Origin: Parietaria judaica
Lineage: Eukaryota; Streptophyta; Magnoliopsida; Rosales; Urticaceae
Assembly (NCBI GenBank): GCA_954871525.1
Contig: OX940870.1
Span: 3,813,501 to 3,877,500 of the forward strand
Length of the DNA: 64,000 nt
Reading direction: 5' to 3'
The notes beneath the pieces are model-generated. The model did not search any database and was not told the DNA's origin. It saw nothing but the letters and a program-made list of their open reading frames with translations. Position numbers and translations under genes: made by a program. Positions 33,791 to 46,802 of this stretch are shown here, in pieces (the first letter of the stretch is position 1; each line of letters starts with the position of its first letter).

Positions 33791-36700
33791 TTAAATAATA
33801 ACTTGTATGAGTTCTTAAATATGTATGTATTTGAAGGCCAACGGAGTTATATTTTTAAATATACCTAAATAGTTACAATTTTATAATTCATATGAAGCTT
33901 ATATATGATATATATATATAGATAGTAGAATATGAGAACAATAAGATGATAGTCTTTTCCTCCAATAAGAATAGAATATGAGAACAATTATATATGAACT
34001 CACTTTAACACAACAACCATTCAATGGAAGAAGGCACAATAATAGATTGTGCTTCAAATAAAAAACTATGGAGAAGTCTAAAATATGAGAAATATTAATA
34101 GGCAATTGAATGTATTAATATGAGAAACCTCCACATGTTTATATATATATTGTATTGGCTATTTATTGTCTTTTAAGATTTCTTAATCAAAATATTGTGT
34201 CTTACAAAAAAAATTACTTACCAATCACTTGTTTGACAAAAAAGTTTGAGTTTTTAATCACAATGAGAGTGTTTATTTTACATTAAATTATGTATTAATC
34301 ACAATGAAGAGTCTCATAGGAAAGCTAAATTACATCATCCCAATATAGTAAATAACATTATCATTACACATGCATGCACTAATTTACTTAAGCTTAAAAA
34401 GTATACTGAGAAATGAAATATTAAATGAGGTTGATGTTAATGGGATGTTAATGAAATTAAAGATTGGTGGGTATTCATAGTTTTTCTTTTTTCTAAACGT
34501 AGAAATTTCAGAAAACAGAATTTCAAATTAAAAGCTTGAACGCTAAGTTAAAAGCTTGAACATTACAAAGAAATTATTACTAACTATATCATTAATCATA
34601 TTAAATAGTTTACCACTGTCGTCATCGTGAATATTCTGTCTGAATTTTTTTCCCTTACGACCAAATAATTATCAGTACTAATTATTTTCATTAACTTTAA
34701 AACAACTACCAGTACTGTTATTTTTTATTATAAATATTGTTGTAGCCATGTCTAATAATCGTGGTTGCTACTTTTTACTACAAATAATGTATTGAGAACA
34801 ATTTTTTATAATTAGTTTCTATCTCTTCTTCCTAATTTTAGCCTAAACTAACATTTATTTATATAAATGGGCCGAAAATTCCTTCTTAATTTATAAGAGA
34901 GTAGATGCATGAAGGGAAAGAAGTCTTGTTTTCATTTATAGAATATCTTACATTATTCTTAACAACAATAATATTATTATTTAAAATAAAAACTCTATAC
35001 TTTATAGTTTATAGATGTTAGGTTTTTCTTTAGCTCAATCAGAGCGTGAATATTTGATTTTCATTAGATTTAGCATGGCTCACACAACATGATTTGCTTA
35101 AAATCCTCCATAAATAACTTGTACTTTTTTCTGCATGGCTTTAGTCTTTTGTTTGAAGATTATCATACGAAATTTAAATTCCAACATAGCCTTGTTTGGA
35201 ATAGATGAATGAGCATGAGTTATTCCAATAGTAGTGAAGAACTAAATTGCATAGAGATTCAAGCTCAACAGAGATAATTGTAATTTTATCTATGATCGAA
35301 ATTAGAAAGGAATGCAACCATACCATGTTAAATTGAAATTCTTAATCTGATATTTAATATATAAAAAAAATTATTAACTCATAGTTAACTACATAATTTT
35401 AAATAAAAAACTATATAATTTTATAACAAACATATCAACAACAAAATAATATTACAATAATATTATAGTACACACTTATAAATATATCACACACATTGCT
35501 TGATATCTTCTCATCCCAGCGTGTGATTAAGTTAGTATTGAAACTCATAACAATGGACTAAACCTTGCAGATTCAAGGACCACATGCCGGACAACGACAT
35601 GAAGGTGAAGTTGATGTCACATGCGTGTCAACGTCGTGAGAGCCGCCCTGATTCCGTGAAGATGAAGAACCGGGTGTGCACATATGGATGGTCGGGCAGC
35701 TCTTGCCTGAGAGAGCAACATAATAATCACATATTTATTGTCCTCCCCTAGGTCACCATAAGGACGCTGAAACTGACTTCTTCATCACCCGCTGTGACAT
35801 TGACCGGCTACATCAAGGGATTAGCAATAAGACAATCCACATATGAAAAGACAATGTTAATGAACATAGTTACAGTTCATCATGCATTTGCACATAATCG
35901 TTTAAAAACTTGTAACGCAGAAAATGATTTTAAACTTTTGTTATTCTCATTTAAAAAATTAAAATCTCTAAAAATTAAGAACTCTATATCTTTTTTTTTT
36001 AATATAATTTATTCAGTTTATAAATACATATTTTGATTGATTACTCAATGAATATAAACCAACAAAATGATTCGAGTATTTGAGTGAGCATTAATCAATA
36101 ACCATTTTTATACATGGCAGAATGTTTTTGGATACATTTTTAAAGGGTAGTGAATATTGGTATATGTAATTGCAGAAGAGCAGCTATTAAAATTCTTGCG
36201 AACCAAGTTTATTCCATAAATCTTTTTTCTATCGTTATAATAAATAATACAAAAATATTTATAAAGTTAAACGTAAACTATTAAATTATTTCTCTATAAA
36301 CGTTGCAAAGTAGGAAGACAAAATATATAGAAAAAAATAACACAAAAACTTTTTAAAAAATAGGAAGAGTTTTCTATGATGACAGAGAGCAAAAAAACAA
36401 TGAGATGAAGAGATACAGTACCATTCATGTGTTGTTATTCTTGGAGCATCATTGCCTAAGCCATTAAACACATTAGAAGTTTATAAAGATTTATAGGTAT
36501 AAAATATTCAGTCATAAGAAAAATAACCTATTGACATAGAGAAAAGATGCTATAAGTAAAGAAGAAAGAAGGTTGGTTCACCGTGCCAAAACGGCTCCTG
36601 GTCGAGCTTCACGCAAGCCTTCACGTCAATAGGTTCAAATGCATGAAGAGGGTTTGAAGAATACGTGAGATTTATTTACCAAAAGAATAGTCTTTCCATC

Positions 36701-37264
36701 TTCAACAAAATAAATGAGTCCCAAAAATTAAATGAATGTTATGAATACCCATAAAAAGGCAAAACTTTAAATGCATACATATAACACTTAATAAAAAAAG
36801 GTCTAATAAAATAAATATGAGAAACAAATGAATGCATGCATTGTCTTGTGATGTTCTAGACTTCTAGTGCTAACGTGTTTATATAAAATAAAAATAATAT
36901 ATATATATATATAATTTGCAAGCACTTAAATGCAAAAATAAATAAACAATTAAGTGAGACATTAAAAGATATTGTGATAGAATTTTTGTCATAAAAAATA
37001 ATTCAAAATCTGAGAAAATAGAAAACTACAATTCCTTTGAATCTAGCTTGCCATGTCATCACATGAGATTTTCCTTTTATATATATATAAATTTGAGACA
37101 TTATTAGCCTCCCAACTACTCTTAATTATATAAATATTATATGTAGATTATTTATGCTGCCGTTAATTCGTTATTATTGGATAAAAATCCGGAATTAATA
37201 ATACCGCTTCTAGTCTAGTCTCTATATTTTTTTTTAAATAAAGTGGCATTATCGGTCAAGGTCA
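33791..37264. other. AT-rich DNA with two unexplained GC-richer islands
   Basis: At 35570-35830 the base composition rises and short coding-like stretches appear (plus frame KDAETDFFITRCDIDRLHQG near 35760-35820). At 36575-36635 the minus strand reads DVKACVKLDQEPFWHGE. I cannot assign either; both may be gene relics. The rest is A/T-rich. Confidence 0.35.
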
Positions 37265-37269
37265 TTGTT

Positions 37270-38106
37270 ATGGAGTATTTTTATAGTGACTATTTTATAA
37301 AAGGAAAATTATTTAATCAAAAAATTTTCATTATTAAATAAATTAATTTTGACCCAAAACGCGCTTCGGAAACCCGTTTTTTGAAAATGAAAAGCGCCAA
37401 AAATGAATATGAAAGTTAGAACGACCAATGGCTCGATCGACACGCGAAACGAGGGTCCCAGGAGGTTGCCCGGGCCAATTTTTGGCACGTGGGTGCGTGA
37501 AGCGCGCTGTATGCCGTAGCAACATGCTACGACGCACAAGCCCCAAAAATCCAATATTTTATTATCCGGGAGCCCCCAAGGTTATTTTTATTTGTATATA
37601 GACCCTCGGACCCTCCTATATATAGGAGCTTCATTTCAACAAAACGGTAACTCATTCTAACACTTTCTACTACTATACAAATCCCGTTTCCACTTCTATA
37701 AATAGAATTATTCGCTACTAATTCCAAATCGGAGGTGAATAGGGAGGTACCCTCTACTGTTCCCCTAACTGAAGAGTTACCGGTTTTACAGGAGTTGAGG
37801 CGAAGATAGCTAGCAAGGGAAGAATCATAGGCCCGAGTCCCGGCGTCAAGAAATAGTTTACAGTCCGGTCGCTGACTTCGATACGGAGACTCTGGTTCTC
37901 AGTGGTCACCAACCTATATCTCGTATCCGTTACGAACGCTCCGGCGTAAGTTCCGAGATTTTGTAACGGGTTGGAGGACTCAGTACCGGTTCTACGACTA
38001 GTTGAGGGTCCGACCCACCTAATCTTCAAGAGTCTAAGCATCAAGCCCAAGATGAATCAACAAACCACAGTGAGCTCGGCCTAGAATCCGTAATCGGGCC
38101 GCTACA
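37270..38106 (-). mobile_element. Probable solo LTR (Ty3/gypsy-like)
   Basis: A moderately GC-rich block of ~0.84 kb begins TGTAGCGGCCCGATTACGG on the minus strand at 38106 and holds a TATA-like CTATATATAGG at ~37615. Flanks TTGTT at 37265-37269 and 38107-38111 would be a 5-bp target duplication. With those bounds the 3' end reads ...CTCCAT instead of the usual CA, so the boundary is tentative. The 98-codon frame inside (37754-38050) is not considered coding. Confidence 0.45.
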
Positions 38107-38171
38107 TTGTTGTTCTATTTTTCAGCATCAACAGTTACAATGCACTCTCGTATTACTATATATATTTAGTG

Positions 38172-38300
38172 TAAGAGCAGGTGGCACTATTGGTCAAGTT
38201 TACATATATATAAAAGAGGCACTCATTTGAGTTTCATGGATTTTTGAACCCCGTGACCTCTTGAACAAGTATGTAGTGGAGTTACCACTAGGGTTAATAT
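38172..38300 (-). mobile_element. SINE-like tRNA-derived sequence, copy A
   Basis: On the minus strand CTAGTGGTAACTCC (A-box-like) is followed by ACGGGGTTCAAAAATCC (B-box-like) and a tail ending AGTGCCACCTGCTCTTACAC. It aligns along its length with 56768-56905. A short piece of the same tail also lies at 37242-37262. Confidence 0.5.
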
Positions 38301-39410
38301 CATTAGAGATCTCATACTTTATATTTTTGTCCTTACGTATTCTTTTAGTTTATAAAATACTTGTACTGCAGTTTTCACAGTATATTTTTTTTATTTTATC
38401 TCTACATCGCTTTTTTAATATAATTTCTAACAATTTTAAGTTTTCAAAATTTTAATGTTCATTAATGTATATAGCTTATTAAAGCTTTAGTTTAGTAAAA
38501 CTTTAATTAAAATTTTCCCCTTAATATAATTCAAATACTTTGATTTAGTTATTTTTTTCGATAAGCAACCTTTTGACTTTATAACATAAATTATTGATTT
38601 GTAATTTTGTTTATTTTTGGAACATGACAATAGACTAGATAGATAAGGATAAATATACAAAGTAAAAAAAAACTACGTAAGATACAAAATAAAAAATTAA
38701 ATTGTGATATAATTACTTTACAACGTCGAATTCGTTATCTTTATCTATACAAAATTTCAGTTTACCGGCTTTCGCAAAATTGCAATCACAGCTCCAAATT
38801 TTGAAAGAAAAAAAATAGAATACTAAATTCTGAATTTCCAAAAGTTGAAACAGTACTAATATATAATAATTCATTAATGGGTAAATGAACAAAATGTCCA
38901 TTTTGATCAAATTGTTTTAACAATATGCCCAAAGTTATTTATGGTAATGAAAACTATCAATTAATTGAAATATAGACTAATATACCTATTATCATTTTAC
39001 TTTGACAGTAATAATTGGCATTAAAATATTTATTTAATTATAAATGACATCGCTTTAAATTTTAATTAAAAATTAATTTCGTTTTTTTCCTTAAATGTAC
39101 CTCAACAATTGTAACAAATTATTTAAAAAATTCCTTAATTGTAGCTCAACATTCGATCTCTTTCTCTCAGACCATTCCACGTTTTATTTTCTAAAACATA
39201 ATAGGAAGATTTGACATAGTTTTTTTTTTTTTAATTTAAAAATTATTATAATCAAAACATGTATTCTTCCTTAATTGTAGCAACAAATGAGAATGAATAT
39301 TGACCCCTATTTTTTATGAAATTTATTCGATCTTAACACCTCAAATAAGTAAACATTTTTTACAAATTACATAAGTAAATATTCTTACAGTTTTGTTTTA
39401 TTAATAACTA
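38301..39410. other. AT-rich intergenic DNA, nothing recognised
   Basis: Low-complexity A/T sequence without a plausible gene. Confidence 0.5.
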
Positions 39411-40215
39411 ATATTCTTAGAAGCAGTTTTTACAAATACGAAACTGTAAGAATATTTACTTATGTAATTTCGTAATTATAAATACGAAACCGTAACTAAA
39501 AATATTTTCTCATGTAATTTTGTAACTTTAAATACGAATCTATAATTGTGTATTGTAATTAACGAAACTGTAACAATATTTACGTATATAATTATAAAGT
39601 GTAGTTGTAATTACGAAATTATGGTAATTATAGTTACAATATTCAATTATTTAAACAGGTATGCATATATGTAAATATGGATAATGTAACAAAGTTACAT
39701 ATAAGTAATTGTAGGACATCATTGTAATTATAATTACATTTACGTACATATATAATGTGAATTACAGGTAAAAAATTACAAGTAAGTAACTCTAGCTATG
39801 TAGAAGTAATTACAATTACGTAAATGTAACTGTAACAATATTTACGGTCATGATTACATAAAGTGTAACTGTAACAATAACTTTAAATATGAAACGGTAA
39901 ATATATTTTCGAAATTGGAATCGCACATATGAACCTGTAAGTACGAAACTATAATTGTATATATGAAATTGTAACTGGAGATACAATAATTGTAAATAAC
40001 ATATAAGAAATTGTAACTGTATATACGAAACAGTAAAGGTCTATAAATGATATTTATAAGAAAAAAATGTAACTTTATATACGAAATTTATAATATATTT
40101 ACGAAGTTACTTTTGTAATTATAAATTCGATTCGGGAACTATAAATACGAAAATTTAACTACAAATATAAAATCGCAATGGTAGATTTAATTACAAATAT
40201 GAAATTGTAATGGAC
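39411..40215. repeat. Degenerate array of ACGAAACTGTAA/TAATTATAAATACGAA units
   Basis: About 0.8 kb built from irregularly repeated short motifs (GAAACTGTAA, AATACGAAA, TGTAATTACGAA). No long stable period is visible by eye. It stops just before the MinD relic. Confidence 0.6.
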
Positions 40216-40307
40216 GGCTAGTTTCGATGTTCGTCGCCGCTGCGGCCCAAACACATCATTGATCTCACAAAATTAATAATCCAGAGAAAAACTCAGAACC
40301 TTCCCTA

Positions 40308-40715
40308 TTAGCCGAAGAAGGAGAAGAAGACTTGATTCTTGAGCACCTCATCGACCATGACGACCTTTATGTTTTCCTGCTCGGCAAGCTGCCATGTCGC
40401 CTTCTCGCCCGCCAGCGTCGTGACCATGTGCGTTGCACAGGCTTGTGATGTCTGGCATGATGATGAGGACGGCCTTGTTGGCTGGCGTTATAAATCCCCC
40501 GTCAATCCCCGCGGGCAATCGATGGTGACTAAGTCAGGGGAGCCTTCGGCGCGGGCCTTAAGAGCGTTGACGATCCAGACAAGGACCTTGCCGCCGAAGC
40601 CTATGGGGAGCTTGGAGCGCGTCGTGGAGATGCAGAGGAGCTTGAAGTTTGGACCTTGCCGCCGAAGCCGATGAGGACCATGGAACTATTCTCAGAGATG
40701 TATAGGAGCTCGTTG
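40308..40715 (-). pseudogene. MIND1: MinD (septum-site determining) pseudogene
   Basis: The minus strand reads MinD pieces in order: RSKLPIGFGGKVLVWIVNALK (near 40625-40570), EGSPDLVTIDCP, then after a 1-base frame change FITPANKAVLIIMPDITSL, then a deletion, and the C-terminal AEQENIKVVMVDEVLKNQVF ending FFSFFG with TAA at 40310-40308. MinD is the ATPase that, with MinE, positions the division ring; in plants it is nuclear-encoded and acts in chloroplasts. The N-terminal half with the Walker motif is missing, and so is the stretch between SLRD and the C-terminus. A short duplicated IGFGGKV block lies at the 5' side. Because plant MinD genes are often intronless, I cannot tell a retrocopy from a DNA duplicate. 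The plus frame at 40339-40674 is a shadow. Confidence 0.75.
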
Positions 40716-41030
40716 GTCACAGAGGTGAGAGAAAAAGAAATAGGGAGAAGGAAGAAAATATTTAAATTTTAAAATGAAAATAAATGAGGAGAATAGTTAT
40801 TACAGGAAATTGGTCAACTATTATTTTAATAATAGGAATTAATATTTTGAATTTAATTAAAATATATTATTAATAAATTTTAAACGTAAATTAATAATTA
40901 TAATTTCTATTAGGGTTAATATGGTCCAAAAAATTTATTAATAGGTATAAACAGATTTTATGAAATTATGGACATTTCTTTTAAACTTTAGGTATATTTT
41001 AGACATTTGGTGAGTTTTCTATTCATTAAT

Positions 41031-41672
41031 TACAGTAGAACCTCTATAAATTAATACTCGATTAATTAATAGTCGCGATTAAATAATATTTTTGTCCGGT
41101 CCCGACTCGGGCCTAATTAGCTAAATTAATAATTCGCTAAATTTATAAGATAATAATTTTTTAGTAAGTATATAGGTCCCAAGTGATATATAAATTAATA
41201 ATTCAATATAAAAATTACATAAAAAATTATTAAAAAATATATAAATAACTATAAAATCACATTAAATAAAAAGATAAAATTACATCACTAGTTATGTCGT
41301 CTTCTTTAAATATGATTCTATAGTAATTATTACAGCTTTAACTATCACTATTCTAAGAAGTTTTTGTCATTCCTTTTTTAATATCATTGGGCTCTTTTAT
41401 ATTTTCTACATTGGTACTATGATAAAATCTTTTTGAATCATAATAATAGTCTCTCTTGATATTCTTAATATTGATACTTTAATATTATCGATATAATAAA
41501 TTGAAATAATTTTTTGTTACCAAAGATGTTTATATACTTATAGCTGACTAATATTTTTTTCTTCATTAATATATAAATTAATAAATTATTAATTTATATG
41601 TTAATTAATTATCCGATAAGATAATATTTTTTGCCGGTCCCAACATTATTAATTTATAGATATTCTACTGTA
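41031..41672. mobile_element. Non-autonomous TIR element, TACAGTAGAACCTCTATAAA ends
   Basis: It starts TACAGTAGAACCTCTATAAA at 41031 and ends TTTATAGATATTCTACTGTA at 41672, imperfect inverted repeats. Subterminal TATTAATTT and a CCGGTCCC motif occur on both sides. I see no clear target duplication. A related right end lies at ~14586-14611. Confidence 0.6.
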
Positions 41673-42836
41673 TAAGTGCAATTACTACTAAATTGACTGT
41701 GGATTATGTTTATAATTAAGCTACTTGTCACTTCTTAGTATTTAGACACATAATAGACGCGTATTAAATAATCACTTTCCAATTCTTGGGCGTGCATGAT
41801 TTTCTTTCTGAAGAATTTATGAAGAAAAAAAAGAGGTCATGACTTATGAGTATTTTCTGATAACCAAATACTTAAACCGAATTCTAAGGATTGAAAAGGC
41901 GTCTCACAATAATTATCAACAAAATTCCGAAATCCAATATTGATCATTAAATGGAGAGAATTCTTTCAATAAAAAAACATGAAAGTGTGTCACAATCTGA
42001 TTTATTTGCCGACAATTACTTTTTACGAGTTTTATCCAAATAGTTTGTTGTATTATATACTTCAACTTCAAAGAATTGTATTATATATAATTATATATAC
42101 CTTTTTCTTACGGTAAGGAAAATAGAATACATACTTTTCAAGTGGGCACTGAATAGCACGCCGTAAAATATTGAAAATCCATCGAACTAGAATCCTCACA
42201 CTTTCTTGACAATCGCTAGAAGCCAACTAAACAGTCAAAGTTTTCAGCTTTTTGGCCAAATGTGTAAATAGTTTTTTCAAATTAATTTTATTTTCCACAA
42301 AACCCATTTGTCTTTTTGTACACAAAAACTGAACCCAGGAGAATAAAATTCTTGCATTGAAAAAAAACTCAAACAATTTTGTTTTCTCTATTCAGAATTT
42401 TATAGTTGTAAGTGTAAAAAAACTCTTGCAGTTATTTTTAAATTACTGTTTGATACACATTTTCATTTTTATTTTTTTTAAAATAATACAACAGAATAAC
42501 TGTTTGGAATACGATTTGATTTTTCTTAAAAAATTAAATATTTAATACATTAATAAAATTTAAAAATATTATTACATTAATAATACAATAACATAAATAT
42601 TATATTACGGTGTAAATTAAATATAATCATGTTTAACATATCAAAGCTATACTATATAGTCTAAATAATCAGGTTTAACATGCATCAAAAGTAAAACATC
42701 TTCACCAACATTATATTAAAAAAAGTATTCGCGTGAATTGTATATTCACCACAACAGGTCGTCCATATTCATTTTTTCAGTCATCACACAAGTAATTTAG
42801 TCGGCGTCAAGACATTGAAGGTTCACTGGTGAAGTT

Positions 42837-43264
42837 TAAAGGTAAAAATTTGGTATCCGTCTTCCGGTTTAGTCTCTGTTCCGGTACCAGTCCGGGATCG
42901 ATTGTAAAAAAAATCCAAGAAATTTAATTTAAACCCATGAACTGTACTTCTCGGTAGCCATTTTTAGAACTGAGAACCAGAAAACGATGCCCTCAACAAA
43001 TATTCCTCAGTTTTTGGTACCGATTCTGATTTTAAACTACATGTCATTTTTTTAGTTTTTAGTATGTCACTTTTAGTGTATTTTAAACTTTTATTGTCGT
43101 TTTTATACTATTTGTATATTTTAATTTTTAATTTTCAAAAATACATGTGGTTTTTAAGTCAAGCACTTTTAAAACCGAAATCGTTAAAAAAAAGCATGAT
43201 TTTTCGGAACATGGACGGAAAAAAAGAAGTTATTTTCCGGTTCCCGGTTCTGATTTTACTCCTA
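42837..43264. mobile_element. Degraded hAT-type MITE
   Basis: Ends TAAAGGTAAAAAT and ATTTTACTCCTA are imperfect inverted repeats. Flanks gtgaagtt and atgaagtc agree at 6 of 8. The interior is rich in TTCCGGT/ACCGG. The short frame at 43064-43306 is not a gene. Confidence 0.5.
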
Positions 43265-44015
43265 ATGAAGTCAGTAAAAATAAGAAGTGATGAAAGAAAA
43301 AACTAAGTGAAAAAAACAGAAAACAACAAAAATCTGTATTTGAAAATATTTAAGAAAGACATAAAATGTTTTGGAGTTAAATTTGATAAGTTATACACTT
43401 AACAGTCATTTGTTTTTCAGTGTAACTGTACAAGTTAGAAAATTAAAAAAATGTTTTGAAATTATATACCAAACACAGAATGTTTACCAAAATTTTCAAA
43501 TTCCCTTTTTCTTCCGCAAGGAATAAATGTTTTATTGATCATAAAGAATGTGAGTTGTGTGTTTGTGCACATTGGGAAAAATGGTTTGATCAATATATAT
43601 TTAAGGCAATTTAATCGTAAGTATTTCATGATTATTTTCCATATATAGACGAAGCATGACCAACCAAACATCAAACATGCCTTATCTCTCACACAGCACA
43701 ATCTTGATTAGTAAATTGGACACGTGTTAGTTTCGAAGAACCGAGTAGTTTCAACTTTTTTTTTTTTTATGTTAACTTTCAATAACAAGCCGTTCTCAAA
43801 ACTTTATGTCATTCAATTTTTAATCAGAGTTACATCATAGATCTAATTATTTTTTAAAAAAAATCCTCAATATTAAACATGAGAATCCGAATGACAGTGA
43901 CTCTTATTAGACCACCAAAAATTATGAATTGCATTGCATTGCATAAATTAGAGGATATACGCATGCATATAACGTGACATAGACAAATTTATCATATATT
44001 TGATGATTTATTCTA

Positions 44016-44997
44016 GGGTAAATTACGGCTAATGTACTTTATGTTTGATTTTCTGCGGATTATGTACCTAATGTTTATTTTCGGCGGCTAATGTACTCAA
44101 TGTTTGATCATTTTGATATTTTCGTGTATTCCGTCACTTGACCGTTAGAGAGTGATTTCTCCTCTATATGTATACTTTTTGTATTTTTGACATAACACAC
44201 TCATTTTTTGTCCAAATTTTATGGTTGGAAATATAAGAGATAGATATACAACTTTTGTGTTTTAAGTTTTGTAAAAAAAGTTTTAGAAAAATACGAAATT
44301 TTAATTACAACGTAAAATTGGACATTAGTTTAATGCAAAATATTTGTTTCGTACAAATTTTAATATACTTAATGAATTTTTATGATGAAACGTAAAACTA
44401 AAAAGTTATAGATAAATTATTTTTCTTTTCAACGGGTGTTTATTTATAAATTTTGGACAAAAAATGAGTGAGTTGGGCAAAAAATATGAAAGATTATTTC
44501 ACATCACATCTTTCATATATTTGGCACAACTCGCCCATTTTTGGTCCAAAATTTATAATTAAAAACCCGTTACAAAGATAAAATATTTATCTAAAACTTT
44601 TTACTTTTATGTTTCATCATAAAAAGTCATTAAGTTTATTAAAGTTTGCTCGAAACAAATATTTTGCATTAAACTAATGTCTAGTTTTACGTTATATTTG
44701 AAATTTTGTATTTTTCTAAAAAAAAATTCACAAAACATAAAACAACAAAGTTGTAGATCTATCTCTTATCTTTCAAATCATAGGCTGTACATAAAATTTG
44801 AAAAAAAAAAGAGTGAGTTATGTCAAAAATACGAAAAGTGTACATATAAAGAATGAATCACTCTCTAACGGTCAAGTGACAGAAAATACAAAAATATCTA
44901 ACGGATCAAACAATGAGTACATAAGCCGTCGAAAATAAACATTAGGTACATAATACGCAGAAGATCAAACATTAAGTACGTTAGCTATAATTTACTC
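44016..44997. mobile_element. Fold-back MULE, copy 3
   Basis: A palindrome of 982 bp, clearly more diverged than copies 1 and 2 (ends GGGTAAATTACGG and TAATTTACTC). The 9-bp flanks tttattcta (44007-44015) and tttatttta (44998-45006) match at 8 of 9. The loop is oriented as in copy 1. Confidence 0.88.
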
Positions 44998-45801
44998 TTT
45001 ATTTTAAATCTGATGACATCATATATTGGTAGATGTTTTCTAGTAAGTATTTGATGGAAAAAAACAAATCATGTTACCGTATTTTACGGGTTTTTTTATT
45101 TGCACGCACACGTGTTATTTTTTAATTAAAACTTAATTATTATAGGGAATGACACATATTCGCACTCATAATTCCGCCTTTGGTGTTTCTATATATTTCT
45201 AGTTGATCATGAAAACTAAAGATAACACAAAGCTTGGAAATATTTGTTAATTATAAACCCAACCTTGAAGCCTTTAATTAAATGATTTGTTTGGTGTCTA
45301 GTGATGATGTACAATTATTATTATTAATCTAATTAATATATGACAAATTAGCTAAACACCGACACATTTTATGTCGCTACTTTTTTATATAAAAAGTGGG
45401 CAGAAATAGCACTTACAAACTTTATATTGCCTCTTTCAAAATAAATTTATACAAACCGGAAGTGGACATGATCAGGACGGCAGGACCCACACATTCAATT
45501 CAAAAATATAATAACATATATATTGTGGTTCAATATATCATTTAAGTATGGTATATGGGAGAGCCTAAACTAAAGAGTAAAGACAATAACGCATAAATAT
45601 ATTATTTTTTTAGGATATATATAGTATATGCTTAATCTTTTTTTATTTATTTTCCTTTGGTAAGAACCGATTGTTGCTCATTAAAAATACTTCTTCTCTA
45701 CGTTGGAATCTTCAAAAGGGAAAGAGATAAGATAGCTGGTGTGTAGTTAGGGTTATTAGCCTTCAAATGTAAGGCTCAAAAAATTATAAAAAGCTTATAT
45801 A
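44998..45801. other. Spacer between fold-back copies 3 and 4
   Basis: About 0.8 kb, AT-rich, no gene seen. Confidence 0.5.
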
Positions 45802-45810
45802 TATATAAAT

Positions 45811-46802
45811 GGGTAAACTGCGGCTAATGTACCCAATGTTTGATTTTTGCGGATTATATACTCAATGTTTATTTTCAGCGGCTAATGTACCCAATATTTG
45901 ATCCGTTTGATATTTTTGGGTTTTCCGTCAGTTGACCGTTAGAGAGTTATCCTCCTCTATATGTACATTTTTCGTATTTTTGACATAACTCACTCATTTT
46001 TTGTCCAAATTTTATGCACGACCTATGGTTCGATATATAAGAGATAGATCTACAAATTTGGTGTTTTAAGTTTTGTAAAATCAGTTTTAAAAAAATACTA
46101 AATTTCAAGTACAATGTAAAACTGGACATTAGTTTAATGCAAAATATTTTTTTCGAGCAAATTTTAATATACTTAATGAATTTTTATGATAAAACGTAAA
46201 AGCAAAAAGTTTTAGATAAATATTTTATCTTTTCAACGGGTGTTTATTTATAAATTTTGGATAAAAAACGAGTGAGTTATGCCAAAAATATGAAATATTA
46301 TTTCACATCACATTTTTCATATATTTGGCATAACTCACTCATTTTTTCTCAAAAAATTATAAATAAACACCGGTTGGAAAGATAAAACTTTTATCTATAA
46401 CTTTTTTCTTTTAAGTTTCATCATAAAAAGTCATTAAGTATATTTAAATTTGCTCGAAATAAATATTTTGCATTAAACTATTGTCCGGTTTTACGTTGTA
46501 TTTGAAATTTTATATTTTTTTAAAACTTATTTTACAAAACTTAAAACATCAAAGTTGTATATCTATCTTTTATCTTTCCAACCATAGGTCGTGCATAAAA
46601 TTTGGACAAAAAATGAGTGAGTTATGTCAAAAATACAAAAAGTGTACATATAAAGGAGGATAACTCTCTAACGGTCAACTGACGGAAAATCCAAAAATAT
46701 CTAACGGATCAAACATTGAGTACATTAGCCGCTAAAAATAAAACATTGAGTACATAATTCACAAAAAAATCAAACATTGAGTACATTAGCCGCAATTTAC
46801 CC
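45811..46802. mobile_element. Fold-back MULE, copy 4
   Basis: A 992-bp palindrome with GGGTAAACTGCGG/CCGCAATTTACCC ends. The perfect 9-bp target duplication is TATATAAAT (45802-45810, 46803-46811). It has diverged moderately. The 60-codon frames in each arm (as in the other copies) are by-products of the repeat. Confidence 0.9.

Noticed and set aside
37754..38050. 98-codon minus frame
   Set aside because: Lies within the probable LTR; no recognisable domain.
20916..46663. Recurring 60-codon frames (MSSFTLYLKF...) in the arms of the fold-back elements
   Set aside because: They occur mirror-wise in both arms of non-coding palindromes and vary by substitutions without sign of constraint; they are by-products of the repeat.
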